A stretch of 64,000 nt of DNA from Flavobacterium sp. KACC 22761. GTDB lineage: Bacteria; Bacteroidota; Bacteroidia; Flavobacteriales; Flavobacteriaceae. The position numbers were made by a program, and so were the translations under genes. The first letter of the stretch is position 1. Each line of letters starts with the position of its first letter. Shown in pieces: positions 1-8,478 of the stretch. The notes below the pieces were generated by a model. The model made no database searches and was not told the DNA's origin. It worked only from the letters and a program-made list of their open reading frames with translations. The stretch is taken from contig NZ_CP139148.1 of NCBI RefSeq assembly GCF_034058155.1, positions 2,418,001 through 2,482,000 of the forward strand. Direction: 5' to 3'.

Positions 1-1659
1 ATCGATTTGCGGAATTTCATGTTCTTCTACAATAATGGTTTTTGTACTTGAGCAACTTTGCGGTGCGGGACTTGTTACTTCGACAGTGTAAGTTCCTGGA
101 GTACTTACCACGATGGTTTGTGTTGAAGCTCCAGTTGACCACAAATAAGTCATTCCAGATATTCCTGCATCTAGCGTTTTTGTTTTAAATTGACATAAAA
201 CCACAGTTTCGTCTGCAACTACAGGTGGTGTATAAACCGTAATGTTTACAGGAGTTCGGATTGGATTCAAACAGCCATTGTTTGAAGCTTCAGCGTAATA
301 AACAGCTGATGAAGTAATGTTCGGTGCAGTAAAAATGTTTCCTGTCCAAACGCTTGTCCCTCCCGATGAGGTTGTGTACCAGCTGATTAGTCCTACATCA
401 GTAGAGGCCTGCAATGTTACATTTCCTGGTCCGCATCGTGACACATTTGATTCTGCTACAGTTGGTGTGGCAGGAGTTTTGTTAACAACTGCAGTAACTG
501 ATTTTCTGTTGCTTTCACAGCCAGCATCAACATAATAAGTTGTTGTTGTATTTAATATTGGAGTTGTAAATGAATTTCCTGAAGCAATTGCAGTACCTCC
601 ATTTGCTTGAGTGTACCAACTGATTGTTGCTCCTGCAGTAGCGGTTGCGTTTATAGTAAAACTTCCTGAATCGCAAATTGCATTTGGTGTCAAAACAGTT
701 GCCTCTGGAATTGTGATTTTTGTACTTGCGGCAATTTGTAAAGGAGATTCTCCAGCAGATCCGCCATATTCAACTACATAACCTTTTGGTTGATAGTTGT
801 CGCCAGGTGTTAGTGATCCTGTGTTTGATAAATCGTTCCATGAACCGCGTATTCCTACTCCAGGTTGTGTAATATGTGCGTAATCTTCATCTCCTTGTTG
901 GTTGGGTTCGCCTGTGTTCCAAAAAGCAAAATTCGGTGTTGATCCATTTGCGGTTCCGTTCCAAAAAACAGTTCCAGCTTCAGGGCCGGTCACCCATTTC
1001 CAAACACCTTCAGTTTCTGCATCGCTTCCTCCAATCCATCCCGTTCCTGATGCTTGCTCACCAATTAGCTTGGCTTCATCTGCAGATAAAATTGTAGCTA
1101 AATATCCTTTAAGTCCATAATAAGTACTTGCGGCAGCGGCATCTCTTGCTGAAGTCCAAGTAATGCCAATGCTTGGAACATATAAATAAAAATGTTGTGT
1201 TGAGGGTAAATAATTGGCATTTCCAATTGTTATTGAAAAAGTTCTGGTTCCAGATGCAGTTGCTGATGAATTTGTGAAAACTACATCTTTTACAGCAGCA
1301 ATTAAATCAGAATATAGAACATCAGTTCCAGATGGGCTTGTTATGCTTAATTTTCCTGCTGTTGAGTCCCAGATTGTTGTTACGTTAGGATGTGAAGCTG
1401 GATTTGCTAATGCAAGCTGATCAAAACCACTTGAATAACCAGATGAAATTTGAATATAAACACCCTTAGTTCCAGTTTCTGCTAGATCATGTTCAATGGT
1501 AAAATCGGTTACAATATTTATTGTGCTTTGTGGGCAATAAAGTTGATCTCCGGTTGCTTTGACGATAGGAGCAGTTGTGGTAATTTGAGCAAATCCAAAG
1601 AAACTGGACAGCAGTAAAGCGAATAAGATATATATATTAAGAGAACAATTTTTTTTCAT
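1..1659 (-). CDS. T9SS-type surface protein with C-type lectin and Ig-like domains (partial)
   Basis: The reverse strand is open from an ATG at 1659 to the window edge (553 codons), so the C-terminus is missing. It starts with a signal peptide (MKKNCSLNIYILFALLLSSF, then FGFAQ). Residues about 168-300 look like a C-type lectin fold: YLATILSADEAKLIG, GWIGGSDAETEGVWKWVTG, FWNTGEPNQQGDEDYAHI and GYVVEYGG match the family's WIG, WxW and EPN/WND pattern. Two Ig-like modules follow (about 313-395 and 395-478), each with an ISWYT core and paired Cys, then a PKD-like module with LWSTGASTQTI. This layout is typical of large Bacteroidetes adhesins exported by type IX secretion, whose sorting domain is at the C-terminus, here beyond base 1. 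The likely role is glycan or cell-surface binding; the ligand is unknown. It is monocistronic as far as can be seen. Confidence 0.8.
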   Translation of the reverse strand, partial: MKKNCSLNIYILFALLLSSFFGFAQITTTAPIVKATGDQLYCPQSTINIVTDFTIEHDLAETGTKGVYIQISSGYSSGFDQLALANPASHPNVTTIWDSTAGKLSITSPSGTDVLYSDLIAAVKDVVFTNSSATASGTRTFSITIGNANYLPSTQHFYLYVPSIGITWTSARDAAAASTYYGLKGYLATILSADEAKLIGEQASGTGWIGGSDAETEGVWKWVTGPEAGTVFWNGTANGSTPNFAFWNTGEPNQQGDEDYAHITQPGVGIRGSWNDLSNTGSLTPGDNYQPKGYVVEYGGSAGESPLQIAASTKITIPEATVLTPNAICDSGSFTINATATAGATISWYTQANGGTAIASGNSFTTPILNTTTTYYVDAGCESNRKSVTAVVNKTPATPTVAESNVSRCGPGNVTLQASTDVGLISWYTTSSGGTSVWTGNIFTAPNITSSAVYYAEASNNGCLNPIRTPVNITVYTPPVVADETVVLCQFKTKTLDAGISGMTYLWSTGASTQTIVVSTPGTYTVEVTSPAPQSCSSTKTIIVEEHEIPQID

Positions 1660-1763
1660 TTTATAAAAGTATCACTTTTATAATAATAAAAAAAATATTT
1701 CAATTTCTAACAATTAAAGCCTTAAAACAACTTTAAAATCATATTTTTTTAAGCAAAATATTC

Positions 1764-2306
1764 TTAATTGTTTGTTGGCCAGTTTAATTTCTGAAATAAA
1801 TCCCAAACCACAATTCCGGCGCTTACAGAGATGTTCAAAGAATGTTTTGTTCCAAGTTGCGGAATTTCGATACAGCCATCGCAAATCGCAACCGCTTCCT
1901 GTGCTACACCATAAACTTCATTTCCAAAAACCAACGCATATTTTTGGTTTTTCTCTACTTTGAAATCTTGAAGGAAAATAGCGCTTTCTACTTGTTCGAT
2001 GGCAAGCGTCAAAACATTTTCTTTTTTAAGATTTTCAATAACTTCAAGCACATTTTCATGATGTTCCCAAGCGACAGTTTCTGTAGCGCCAAGAGCAGTT
2101 TTGTGAATTTCCTTATTTGGCGGAGTAGCCGTGATCCCGCATAAAATGATTTTTTCAATCAAAAAAGCATCGGCGGTTCTGAAAACAGAGCCAATATTGT
2201 GCAAACTGCGAATGTCATCCAAAACCAAAATTAAGGGTGTTTTGTCTGATTTTTTAAAATCTTCAATCGATTTGCGCTCTAATTCGCTATTTTCAAGTTT
2301 TCTCAT
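1764..2306 (-). CDS. TrmH/SpoU-family RNA 2'-O-methyltransferase
   Basis: 180 residues with the three SPOUT motifs: VLDDIRSLHNIGSVFRTADA near residue 30 (N-x-G-x3-R-T), FGNEVYGV near 128, and LGTKHSLNISVSAGIV near 152. These form the knotted SAM-binding fold that methylates ribose 2'-OH in tRNA or rRNA. The protein is short and lacks the extra N-terminal L30e-like domain of RlmB-type enzymes, so the tRNA-specific TrmH/TrmL group is more likely, but the target nucleotide cannot be told from sequence. It lies downstream of the DUF1573 gene on the same strand, separated by a terminator-like hairpin, so it may depend on read-through or its own weak promoter. Confidence 0.85.
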   Translation of the reverse strand: MRKLENSELERKSIEDFKKSDKTPLILVLDDIRSLHNIGSVFRTADAFLIEKIILCGITATPPNKEIHKTALGATETVAWEHHENVLEVIENLKKENVLTLAIEQVESAIFLQDFKVEKNQKYALVFGNEVYGVAQEAVAICDGCIEIPQLGTKHSLNISVSAGIVVWDLFQKLNWPTNN

Positions 2307-2326
2307 TTTTTTTGTATTCAGGTCAT

Positions 2327-2360
2327 AAAAAAAGCTTCCAAAGATAAGGAAGCTTTTTCA
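2327..2360 (-). terminator. Intrinsic terminator after the DUF1573 gene
   Basis: An 11-bp stem (AAAAAGCTTCC with GGAAGCTTTTT) around an 8-base loop, with T/A runs on both sides. It lies between the DUF1573 stop and the methyltransferase start. Confidence 0.75.
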
Positions 2361-2387
2361 ATTATTTTATTTTGTTTTATTTTCAGA

Positions 2388-2816
2388 TTAGCTTTTTACT
2401 GGATCTGGTAAAACAGTACCTTTAATAGTAAGTACTTTTGTTGGTTGTCCTTCAGCATTTGAAGTAACAGTTACAGTTTTTGTAAAAGCACCAACTCTGT
2501 CAGTAGCGTATTTTACACCAATAATTCCTTTAGCACCTGGAGCGATTGGCTCTTTTGGTGTAGTAGGAACAGTACATCCGCAAGAACCTTGCGTGTTTGT
2601 AATGATAAGTGGCTTTGTTCCATTGTTAACAAAAACAAATTCACGTTTTCCGTCAGCGTTGTGAGCGATTGTTCCGTAATCAATAGTTTCTGTTTCAAAA
2701 AGCATTCCTGCTCCTTCAACTTTAGCAACTTTAGCCGCTCCTTTTTTAGTGCTTTGTGCGTTAGAAGCTGTAACTCCAGCAACAGCTAGCATTACAAATA
2801 AAATTATTTTTTTCAT
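2388..2816 (-). CDS. DUF1573 secreted protein
   Basis: 142 residues with a signal peptide (MKKIILFVMLAVAGVTASNA) followed by one DUF1573 Ig-like domain: YGTIAHNADGKREFVFVNNG, then PLIITNTQGSCGCTVP with the characteristic C-G-C, and a closing beta region VTVTSNAEGQPTKVLTIKG. DUF1573 proteins are abundant in Bacteroidetes, sit in the periplasm or on the outer membrane, and have no firmly assigned function. A good promoter lies upstream (2845-2873) and a hairpin terminator downstream, so it is probably transcribed alone and strongly. Confidence 0.85.
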   Translation of the reverse strand: MKKIILFVMLAVAGVTASNAQSTKKGAAKVAKVEGAGMLFETETIDYGTIAHNADGKREFVFVNNGTKPLIITNTQGSCGCTVPTTPKEPIAPGAKGIIGVKYATDRVGAFTKTVTVTSNAEGQPTKVLTIKGTVLPDPVKS

Positions 2817-2844
2817 TTTTATAGTCTTTGTTTAAATGATAAAA

Positions 2845-2873
2845 CAAATCTATGTAAAATTCTTAAATGTCAA
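2845..2873 (-). promoter_or_regulatory. Promoter of the DUF1573 gene
   Basis: On the reverse strand, TTG (2873-2871), 18 bases, then TAGATTTG (2852-2845) fits the Bacteroidetes sigma-A consensus TTG-N19-TAnnTTTG with spacing one base short. It lies 29 bases before the ATG. Confidence 0.6.
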
Positions 2874-2972
2874 CTTAAAAATCTCTTAAAATATTTTAAT
2901 TTTTGAAGCCTTCTTTATGCCGCTAAAAAATTATAAATTCGCTGTCTTAATTTTCATTTAAAATATATCGAT

Positions 2973-5579
2973 TTGGCAGCTAAAGAAAAAGTGGTGAAGG
3001 AAACACCTTTAATGAAACAGTACAACGAAATCAAGAGAAAATATCCTGATGCATGTCTGCTTTTCAGAGTTGGGGATTTTTATGAAACCTTTGGAGAAGA
3101 TGCAATTAGATCTTCTAAAATTCTTGGAATTACGTTGACCAAAAGAGGTGCTGGTTCTGATACTGAAACAGCTTTGGCTGGTTTTCCACATCATTCGATA
3201 AATACGTATTTGCCAAAATTGGTCAAGGCAGGACTTCGTGTAGCAATCTGTGATCAGCTTGAAGATCCAAAAATGACCAAAACTATCGTGAAACGCGGCG
3301 TAACTGAATTAGTAACTCCGGGAGTTTCTTTAAATGATGAGGTTTTACAATCTAAATCAAATAATTTCTTGGCATCTGTTTATTTTGCCAATAAAAATAT
3401 CGGAATTTCATTTTTGGATGTTTCGACAGGAGAATTTTTGACGGCTCAAGGAAATGCGGAATATATTGATAAACTGTTGCAGAATTTCAATCCGAGTGAA
3501 GTTTTGGTTCCAAAGGCAAATAAAGGAGGTTTTAAAGATGCTTTTGGAGAAGATTTTCACAGTTTTTATCTCGAAGATTGGATTTATAAAGAAGATTATG
3601 CTTTAGAAACACTTACAAAACATTTTCAGACGAATTCTTTAAAAGGATTTGGTGTCGAAGAATTGAAAGAAGGAATTATCGCTTCTGGAGCAATTTTGTA
3701 TTATTTGTCAGAGACACAGCATAATCGTGTGCAACATATTACGGCAATTCAGCGAATTGCTGAAGATGCTTATGTCTGGATGGACCGTTTTACGATTCGA
3801 AATTTAGAATTGTATCATAGCTACAATCCCAATGCGGTCACACTTTTAGATGTTATAGACAAAACACTTTCTCCAATGGGAGGTCGTTTGTTGAAACGTT
3901 GGTTGGCTTTGCCTTTAAAAGATGCCAATAAAGTAAAAAGCCGACACGAAGTTGTTGCGTACTTAAAATCTAATCCTGAAATTCTGCATAATATTCAATA
4001 TCAGATTAAGCAAATTTCTGATTTGGAACGTTTGATTTCTAAAATTGCTGCAGGAAAAGTTTCGCCACGTGAAATTGTGTATCTGAAAGAGTCGCTAGAT
4101 GCTATTATTCCGATAAAAACTTTGGCACTCGAAAGTCCGCAGGAAGCTGTAAAAGTTATTGGAGATAGTTTGCATGCTTGCGATCTGCTTCGCGAAAAAA
4201 TAAAGGTAACTTTAAATCAAGATGCGCCGGTTGCGATTGCAAAAGGAAATGCTATTGCAAGCGGTATTAATGAAGAGCTTGACGAACTTCGCGCGATATC
4301 AACTTCTGGAAAAGAATATTTAGAAGGAATTGAAAGAAGAGAATCTGAGCGTACTGGAATTTCTTCTTTGAAAATATCTTTCAATAATGTTTTTGGATAC
4401 TATATCGAAGTTCGAAATACGCATAAAGACAAAGTTCCTGCAGAATGGATCAGAAAACAAACGTTGGTGAATGCAGAACGTTATATTACGGAAGAATTAA
4501 AAGAATACGAAACTAAAATTTTAGGAGCAGAGGAAAGAATATATAAAATTGAGGCCGATCTTTTTGAGCAATTAGTAGCTTGGATTGCTACATATATCAA
4601 GCCGGTTCAAATGAACGCTAATCTTGTGGCGCAGTTGGATTGTTTGTGTTCTTTCACACAATTGGCTATAGAAAATAAATATGTTTGCCCAGAAATTGAC
4701 GATACATTTGAATTGGAAATCAAAGAAGGAAGGCATCCTGTAATCGAAAAGCAATTGCCAGTTGGAACGCCGTACATTTCAAATGATGTTTATTTAGACA
4801 GAGAAACCCAACAAATTATCATGATAACGGGGCCAAACATGTCGGGTAAGTCTGCAATTTTAAGGCAAACTGCTTTGATTGTGTTGTTGGCTCAAATGGG
4901 AAGTTTTGTTCCTGCTGAAAGTGTTAGAATGGGAATTGTGGATAAGATTTTTACAAGGGTAGGAGCTTCGGATAATATTTCGATGGGAGAATCTACTTTT
5001 ATGGTAGAAATGAATGAAACGGCTTCTATTTTGAATAATATTTCAGACAGAAGTTTGGTTTTGCTGGATGAAATTGGAAGGGGGACAAGCACGTATGACG
5101 GAATTTCGATTGCCTGGGCGATTGCTGAATTTTTGCATGAGCATCCGTCAAGAGCGAAAACATTATTTGCAACGCATTACCATGAGTTAAATGAAATGAC
5201 AGAATCGCTTCCGAGAATTCAGAATTTCAATGTGGCGGTGAAGGAATTAAAAGATACTGTTCTTTTTGTTCGTAAATTAGTAAAAGGAGGAAGTGCGCAT
5301 AGTTTTGGAATTCATGTTGCAAAAATGGCCGGAATGCCACAATTGGTTATTTCGAAAGCGCAAAAACTTTTAAAGAAATTAGAAAAGAATCATTCAAGTG
5401 ATGCTTTGAACGGAATAAAATCTGCAAATGATGAAATGCAGATGAGTTTCTTTAATTTGGATGACCCTTTGTTAGAGGAGATAAAAGAAGAGATTTTGGG
5501 TCTTGACATAAATGCTATAACGCCAGTCGAAGCACTAATGAAGCTGAATGAGATTAAAAGAATGTTGGTCAAAAAATAA
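2973..5579 (+). CDS. mutS: DNA mismatch repair protein MutS
   Basis: 868 residues, the usual MutS length. It recognises mismatches after replication and hands over to MutL in the cytoplasm. The N-terminal mismatch-binding motif [13 protein letters not shown] has Phe36 and Glu38, the residues that stack on and contact the mismatch. The connector, core lever and clamp domains follow. The C-terminal ATPase has Walker A GPNMSGKS near 619-626 (Ser where proteobacteria have Gly), Walker [15 protein letters not shown] near 697, and the ATHYHEL signature. The start is a TTG; there is no in-frame ATG nearby and the protein begins [17 protein letters not shown], as expected for the family. It is transcribed alone, divergent from the DUF1573 gene. 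Confidence 0.97.
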   Translation: MAAKEKVVKETPLMKQYNEIKRKYPDACLLFRVGDFYETFGEDAIRSSKILGITLTKRGAGSDTETALAGFPHHSINTYLPKLVKAGLRVAICDQLEDPKMTKTIVKRGVTELVTPGVSLNDEVLQSKSNNFLASVYFANKNIGISFLDVSTGEFLTAQGNAEYIDKLLQNFNPSEVLVPKANKGGFKDAFGEDFHSFYLEDWIYKEDYALETLTKHFQTNSLKGFGVEELKEGIIASGAILYYLSETQHNRVQHITAIQRIAEDAYVWMDRFTIRNLELYHSYNPNAVTLLDVIDKTLSPMGGRLLKRWLALPLKDANKVKSRHEVVAYLKSNPEILHNIQYQIKQISDLERLISKIAAGKVSPREIVYLKESLDAIIPIKTLALESPQEAVKVIGDSLHACDLLREKIKVTLNQDAPVAIAKGNAIASGINEELDELRAISTSGKEYLEGIERRESERTGISSLKISFNNVFGYYIEVRNTHKDKVPAEWIRKQTLVNAERYITEELKEYETKILGAEERIYKIEADLFEQLVAWIATYIKPVQMNANLVAQLDCLCSFTQLAIENKYVCPEIDDTFELEIKEGRHPVIEKQLPVGTPYISNDVYLDRETQQIIMITGPNMSGKSAILRQTALIVLLAQMGSFVPAESVRMGIVDKIFTRVGASDNISMGESTFMVEMNETASILNNISDRSLVLLDEIGRGTSTYDGISIAWAIAEFLHEHPSRAKTLFATHYHELNEMTESLPRIQNFNVAVKELKDTVLFVRKLVKGGSAHSFGIHVAKMAGMPQLVISKAQKLLKKLEKNHSSDALNGIKSANDEMQMSFFNLDDPLLEEIKEEILGLDINAITPVEALMKLNEIKRMLVKK

Positions 5580-5655
5580 AATCAAAAATTTTCAATTTTA
5601 AAGTTTAGGTTATCAGAAGGTTATAAAATAAGTAAACTTTTTTTTCAAAAAACGC

Positions 5656-5685
5656 TTGTGTAATTGAATAAATGTCCTAAATTTG
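5656..5685 (+). promoter_or_regulatory. Promoter of the tRNA-Gly/tRNA-Leu operon
   Basis: TTG at 5656-5658, exactly 19 bases, then TAAATTTG at 5678-5685. This is a perfect match to the Bacteroidetes housekeeping promoter TTG-N19-TAnnTTTG. The mature tRNA begins 53 bases downstream. Confidence 0.75.
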
Positions 5686-5738
5686 CACTCGCAATACGAA
5701 ACAAATCAAGTGTTGCGGTTCTTATAAAGAATTGAAAT

Positions 5739-5811
5739 GCGAAAATAGCTCAGTTGGTAGAGCGCGACCTTGCCAAGGTCGAGGTCGCGGGTTCGAGCCC
5801 CGTTTTTCGCT
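5739..5811 (+). tRNA. tRNA-Gly (anticodon GCC)
   Basis: A 73-base cloverleaf: acceptor GCGAAAA pairs with TTTTCGC, D-arm AGCTCAGTTGGTAGAGC, anticodon loop CTTGCCAAG with GCC, T-loop GTTCGAGCC, discriminator T, CCA not encoded. It is followed after 14 bases by tRNA-Leu, so the two are probably one transcript. Confidence 0.95.
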
Positions 5812-5825
5812 CAAAACCATACAAT

Positions 5826-5911
5826 GCTCGGATGGTGAAATTGGTAGACACGCTGGACTTAAAATCCAGTGAACAGCAATGTTCGTGCGGGTTCAAGTCC
5901 CGCTCTGAGTA
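5826..5911 (+). tRNA. tRNA-Leu (anticodon TAA)
   Basis: An 86-base class II tRNA with a long variable arm. Acceptor GCTCGGA pairs with TCTGAGT, the anticodon arm is CTGGA-CTTAAAA-TCCAG with TAA at the centre, T-loop GTTCAAGTC, discriminator A. Confidence 0.95.
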
Positions 5912-5913
5912 CT

Positions 5914-5944
5914 AAAGCCTCTTCTTTTGAAGAGGCTTTTTTTG
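5914..5944 (+). terminator. Terminator of the tRNA operon
   Basis: An 11-bp stem (AAAGCCTCTTC with GAAGAGGCTTT) around a TTTT loop, followed by a T run, directly after tRNA-Leu. Confidence 0.85.
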
Positions 5945-6021
5945 TTTTGCAAACTTGCGTTTGATAAATTTACGTAGTAGATTTATTTTAAAATCTAAAA
6001 TCAACAATCTAAAATTTCTAA

Positions 6022-6396
6022 ATGGGTGCTTTTGTAATTAGCAGGCGATTTAATGATGAATATAAATTTACGTTTACTTCTCGAAAAGGGAAGGTGATTT
6101 TTACGAGTTTGAGTTATGAGTTGCGATTTGAATGTGAAGAGGATATTGAGAAATTCAAAACGTCGATTGATCTTGCGAAGTTTTTGAAGTTTAAAGGTTC
6201 TGGCGGGAAGTATTTCTTTAAATTGATGCTGGGTGAGGTTCATTTTGCAACAAGCCGTAAATATAGCACGGAATTGCTTTTGCAGAAGGGAATAAAAGAA
6301 ATCGTGTTGTATGCTTCGAGGGCTGAGATTTTGGACTTCTCATCAAATGAAGCGATTTTTGAAGATGAGCCTCTTGAAGAGGAAGAAATAGAATAG
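6022..6396 (+). CDS. DUF1508/YegP-like small protein
   Basis: 124 residues, no signal peptide. Two related halves each resemble the short beta-hairpin-plus-helix unit of DUF1508 (YegP): first YKFTFTSRKGKVIFTSLSYE, then KYFFKLMLGEVHFATSRKYS. The tail is very acidic (EDEPLEEEEIE). The family is found widely in bacteria and has no assigned function. The ATG is preceded by AAATTTCTAA rather than a Shine-Dalgarno sequence, as usual in Flavobacterium. The family match is by eye and only moderately secure. Confidence 0.65.
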   Translation: MGAFVISRRFNDEYKFTFTSRKGKVIFTSLSYELRFECEEDIEKFKTSIDLAKFLKFKGSGGKYFFKLMLGEVHFATSRKYSTELLLQKGIKEIVLYASRAEILDFSSNEAIFEDEPLEEEEIE

Positions 6397-6404
6397 GTAA
6401 GACT

Positions 6405-6476
6405 CCAATAAAATAAAATTCCAAATTCCAAAGCAAGTTGTGTATTGTATTGGGATTTGGAATTTTATTTTATTGG
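6405..6476. repeat. Inverted repeat, 22-bp arms (AATTCCAAAT type)
   Basis: Perfect arms at 6405-6426 and 6455-6476, ending in CCAAT/ATTGG, around a 28-base loop. It follows the stop of the DUF1508-like gene. A similar structure built on AAATCCCAATGTTTCAAAT lies at 53094-53207. It may act as a transcript end or be a dispersed palindromic element. Confidence 0.75.
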
Positions 6477-6496
6477 AATTTGCCAATTTTTGGGCA

Positions 6497-6523
6497 TAAA
6501 AAAACCATCGCTATGATGGTTTT
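6497..6523 (-). terminator. Terminator of the heptad-repeat lipoprotein gene
   Basis: A 9-bp stem (AAAACCATC with GATGGTTTT) and a 5-base loop. On the reverse strand it is followed by a run of T. Confidence 0.75.
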
Positions 6524-6548
6524 AAAATTTTTAGAACTTAGGTTCTAA

Positions 6549-6764
6549 TTATTTTTTTACTTCTTCTACTTTAGCAGCAGCAGAATCAACTTTAGCAGCA
6601 GCAGAATCAACAGTTGCAGCAGCAGAATCAACAACAGCAGCAGCTGAATCAACAGCAACAGCAGCAGAATCTACAGCAGGAGCTTCAGCAGCAGCGTCAG
6701 CTTTTTTACAAGATACAACAGTTAATACAGCAACAACAGCTAAACTTAAAAATACTTTTTTCAT
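6549..6764 (-). CDS. Small alanine-rich heptad-repeat lipoprotein
   Basis: 71 residues. A lipoprotein signal (MKKVFLSLAVVAVLTVVSC, lipobox VVSC) puts the acylated Cys at residue 19. The mature part is almost entirely a seven-residue repeat of the form V-D-S-A-A-A-x (about five copies), then VEEVKK. Such a heptad predicts a long amphipathic helix or coiled coil ending in two lysines, similar in design to Braun's lipoprotein, though no homology is claimed. Its own -7 box (CAAAGATA read on the top strand, 6802-6809) and a downstream terminator suggest a strong single-gene unit. A longer protein of the same style is encoded at 61843-62208. Confidence 0.8.
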   Translation of the reverse strand: MKKVFLSLAVVAVLTVVSCKKADAAAEAPAVDSAAVAVDSAAAVVDSAAATVDSAAAKVDSAAAKVEEVKK

Positions 6765-7104
6765 CTTACTTTATTATAAAAGGTTAATTATTAATTCGTG
6801 GCAAAGATATAAATTTTTTAATATGTAAAATATTTTTTCACTTTTTTTTTAAAATATTTTCGTTGCTCACGATTATCTTAGTTATCAAAAAACATGCCAA
6901 AATACCAAAAAATTATTATATTATTGTATTTTTCGAGGAAATTATTTTTTGTTGCATAATCAGCAAAAAAAGAACGTGTCCGTATTCGTTTGCTTGCGGT
7001 TTATTTTGTTTTTTGTGAGATATTCTTTAGCTGGATAAGTGTGAAATTAGCTTGTTTAAGCGCTATTTTCGATTGCAATGACCTCTAAACAGGTTTGTAG
7101 TCTT
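6765..7104. other. Intergenic region without a gene
   Basis: It holds the -7 box of the lipoprotein gene at 6802-6809 and a very AT-rich stretch to about 6960. No ORF, RNA or repeat stands out. A short AGTCTTTTAGACT hairpin lies just before the waaA stop, at about 7098-7110. Confidence 0.5.
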
Positions 7105-8346
7105 TTAGACTGTTTGTGAAACTATTTCCATAATGCAATTTGTGGCTCCTTTATTATCACGAATAAAAGATTTGCATATTTGACTTTTTTCTTCAAAATA
7201 TTCTTTGTTTGCAAGCAATCGGTCGAAATTTTGCTTTAATTCGATATTGTTGGAAATTGAAATGCAACCTCTTAATTGTACCAATGAAACAGCTTCGGCA
7301 AAATTCGAATAATTTGGTCCGATTAAAATTGGGATTCCGAAAGTGGCTGGTTCCAGTACATTGTGAATTCCTGGATTTCCAAAACCACCTCCAACATAAG
7401 CAATTGTTCCGTAACTGTATATTTTGGTCAACAAACCAATTGTATCGACTATAAAAACATTGTATTTTGATAAATCGCCAGCTTGTTCTTTTTCTGAAAA
7501 CAAAACGGTCGATTTTGTGATTTGCGTTTTTAAACTCGAAATTTGATCTTCTTTGATATTGTGAGGCGCAATAATAAATTTTACATTTTCTGAGGCTTGA
7601 TTGATATATTCCGCTAATAACGCCTCATCTTTTGGCCATGAACTTCCTACAACAATTGTGGGTTGGTTGTTTTTGAATTCCGCAATAAAATCAACTTTAT
7701 TGTCTCTTTCTAAAATTGCGGCAACGCGGTCAAAACGTGTATCTCCAGAAACAACAGCATTTTGAAATCCGATAGCTTCGATTTTTTCTTTTGATTTTTC
7801 ATTCTGCACAAAAAAATAAGTAAACGCTTTTAATGCTTTTCGGTAGAAACCGCCATACCATTTAAAAAACATTTGGTTGTCTCTAAAAATTCCTGAAATT
7901 AAATACGTTGGTGTTTTGCTTTTTTCTAATTCTTTTAAATAATTGAGCCAAAATTCATATTTGATGAAAAAGGCGATTTCTGGATGAGCTAATTTTAAAA
8001 ACTTTTTTGCATTGCTTTTTGTGTCTAAAGGAAGATAAACGGTGACAGCTGCAACTGTGTTATTTTTACGCACTTCGTATCCCGATGGTGAAAAAAAAGT
8101 TACAATAATTTTATGTGTAGGGTATTTTTCTTTGATTTTTTCAATTACGGGAAGTCCTTGCTCGTATTCGCCTAAAGAAGCTGAATGAAACCAAATAGTT
8201 TTGTCTTCAGGTTTGATTTTTTCTTGTAAGATAGAGAAAACGTCTTTGCGGCCTTCAACAAAAAGCTTAATTTTCGGACTAAATAGCGCAATGATTCTTA
8301 AGAAAAATCCTGCTAAGTGTATGGCGAAATTGTATAAAAAAAGCAT
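7105..8346 (-). CDS. waaA: 3-deoxy-D-manno-octulosonic acid (KDO) transferase
   Basis: 413 residues, close to the 425 of the E. coli enzyme. It transfers KDO from CMP-KDO to lipid A precursor at the inner membrane. One N-terminal hydrophobic helix (LYNFAIHLAGFFLRIIALFS) anchors it. The KDO transferase N-terminal domain has IWFHSASLGEYEQGLPVI with the conserved S-x-G-E. The GT-B C-terminal domain has VVGSSWPKDEALL and YVGGGFG...GIHNVLEPATFGIP, the nucleotide-sugar site. It is divergent from the sugar aminotransferase/galE operon, so this is a small envelope-saccharide neighbourhood. Confidence 0.93.
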   Translation of the reverse strand: MLFLYNFAIHLAGFFLRIIALFSPKIKLFVEGRKDVFSILQEKIKPEDKTIWFHSASLGEYEQGLPVIEKIKEKYPTHKIIVTFFSPSGYEVRKNNTVAAVTVYLPLDTKSNAKKFLKLAHPEIAFFIKYEFWLNYLKELEKSKTPTYLISGIFRDNQMFFKWYGGFYRKALKAFTYFFVQNEKSKEKIEAIGFQNAVVSGDTRFDRVAAILERDNKVDFIAEFKNNQPTIVVGSSWPKDEALLAEYINQASENVKFIIAPHNIKEDQISSLKTQITKSTVLFSEKEQAGDLSKYNVFIVDTIGLLTKIYSYGTIAYVGGGFGNPGIHNVLEPATFGIPILIGPNYSNFAEAVSLVQLRGCISISNNIELKQNFDRLLANKEYFEEKSQICKSFIRDNKGATNCIMEIVSQTV

Positions 8347-8391
8347 CTAATAATTTTTGCAGCTAAATTACATTTCTTTCGACTATTTTCA

Positions 8392-8421
8392 TTGGTTTGA
8401 AGCTATTAATAACTATTTTTG
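8392..8421 (+). promoter_or_regulatory. Promoter of the aminotransferase-galE operon
   Basis: TTG at 8392-8394, exactly 19 bases, TATTTTTG at 8414-8421: a perfect fit to the Bacteroidetes consensus. The start codon is 58 bases downstream. Confidence 0.75.
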
Positions 8422-8478
8422 TTCCTTCTTTTAGAGATTCTGTCAAAAAACAGGTCTTTATTTTAAACGTTATTCAAA

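Noticed and set aside
317..1420. Forward-strand open frames in the first 1.5 kb.
   Set aside because: The reverse strand carries one continuous frame with signal peptide, lectin and Ig-like domains; the forward frames are its shadows.
2131..2328. Open frames antisense to the TrmH, mutS, gpmI and other genes.
   Set aside because: They lack domains and starts, have unlikely amino-acid composition, and are explained by the codon bias of the real gene on the other strand.
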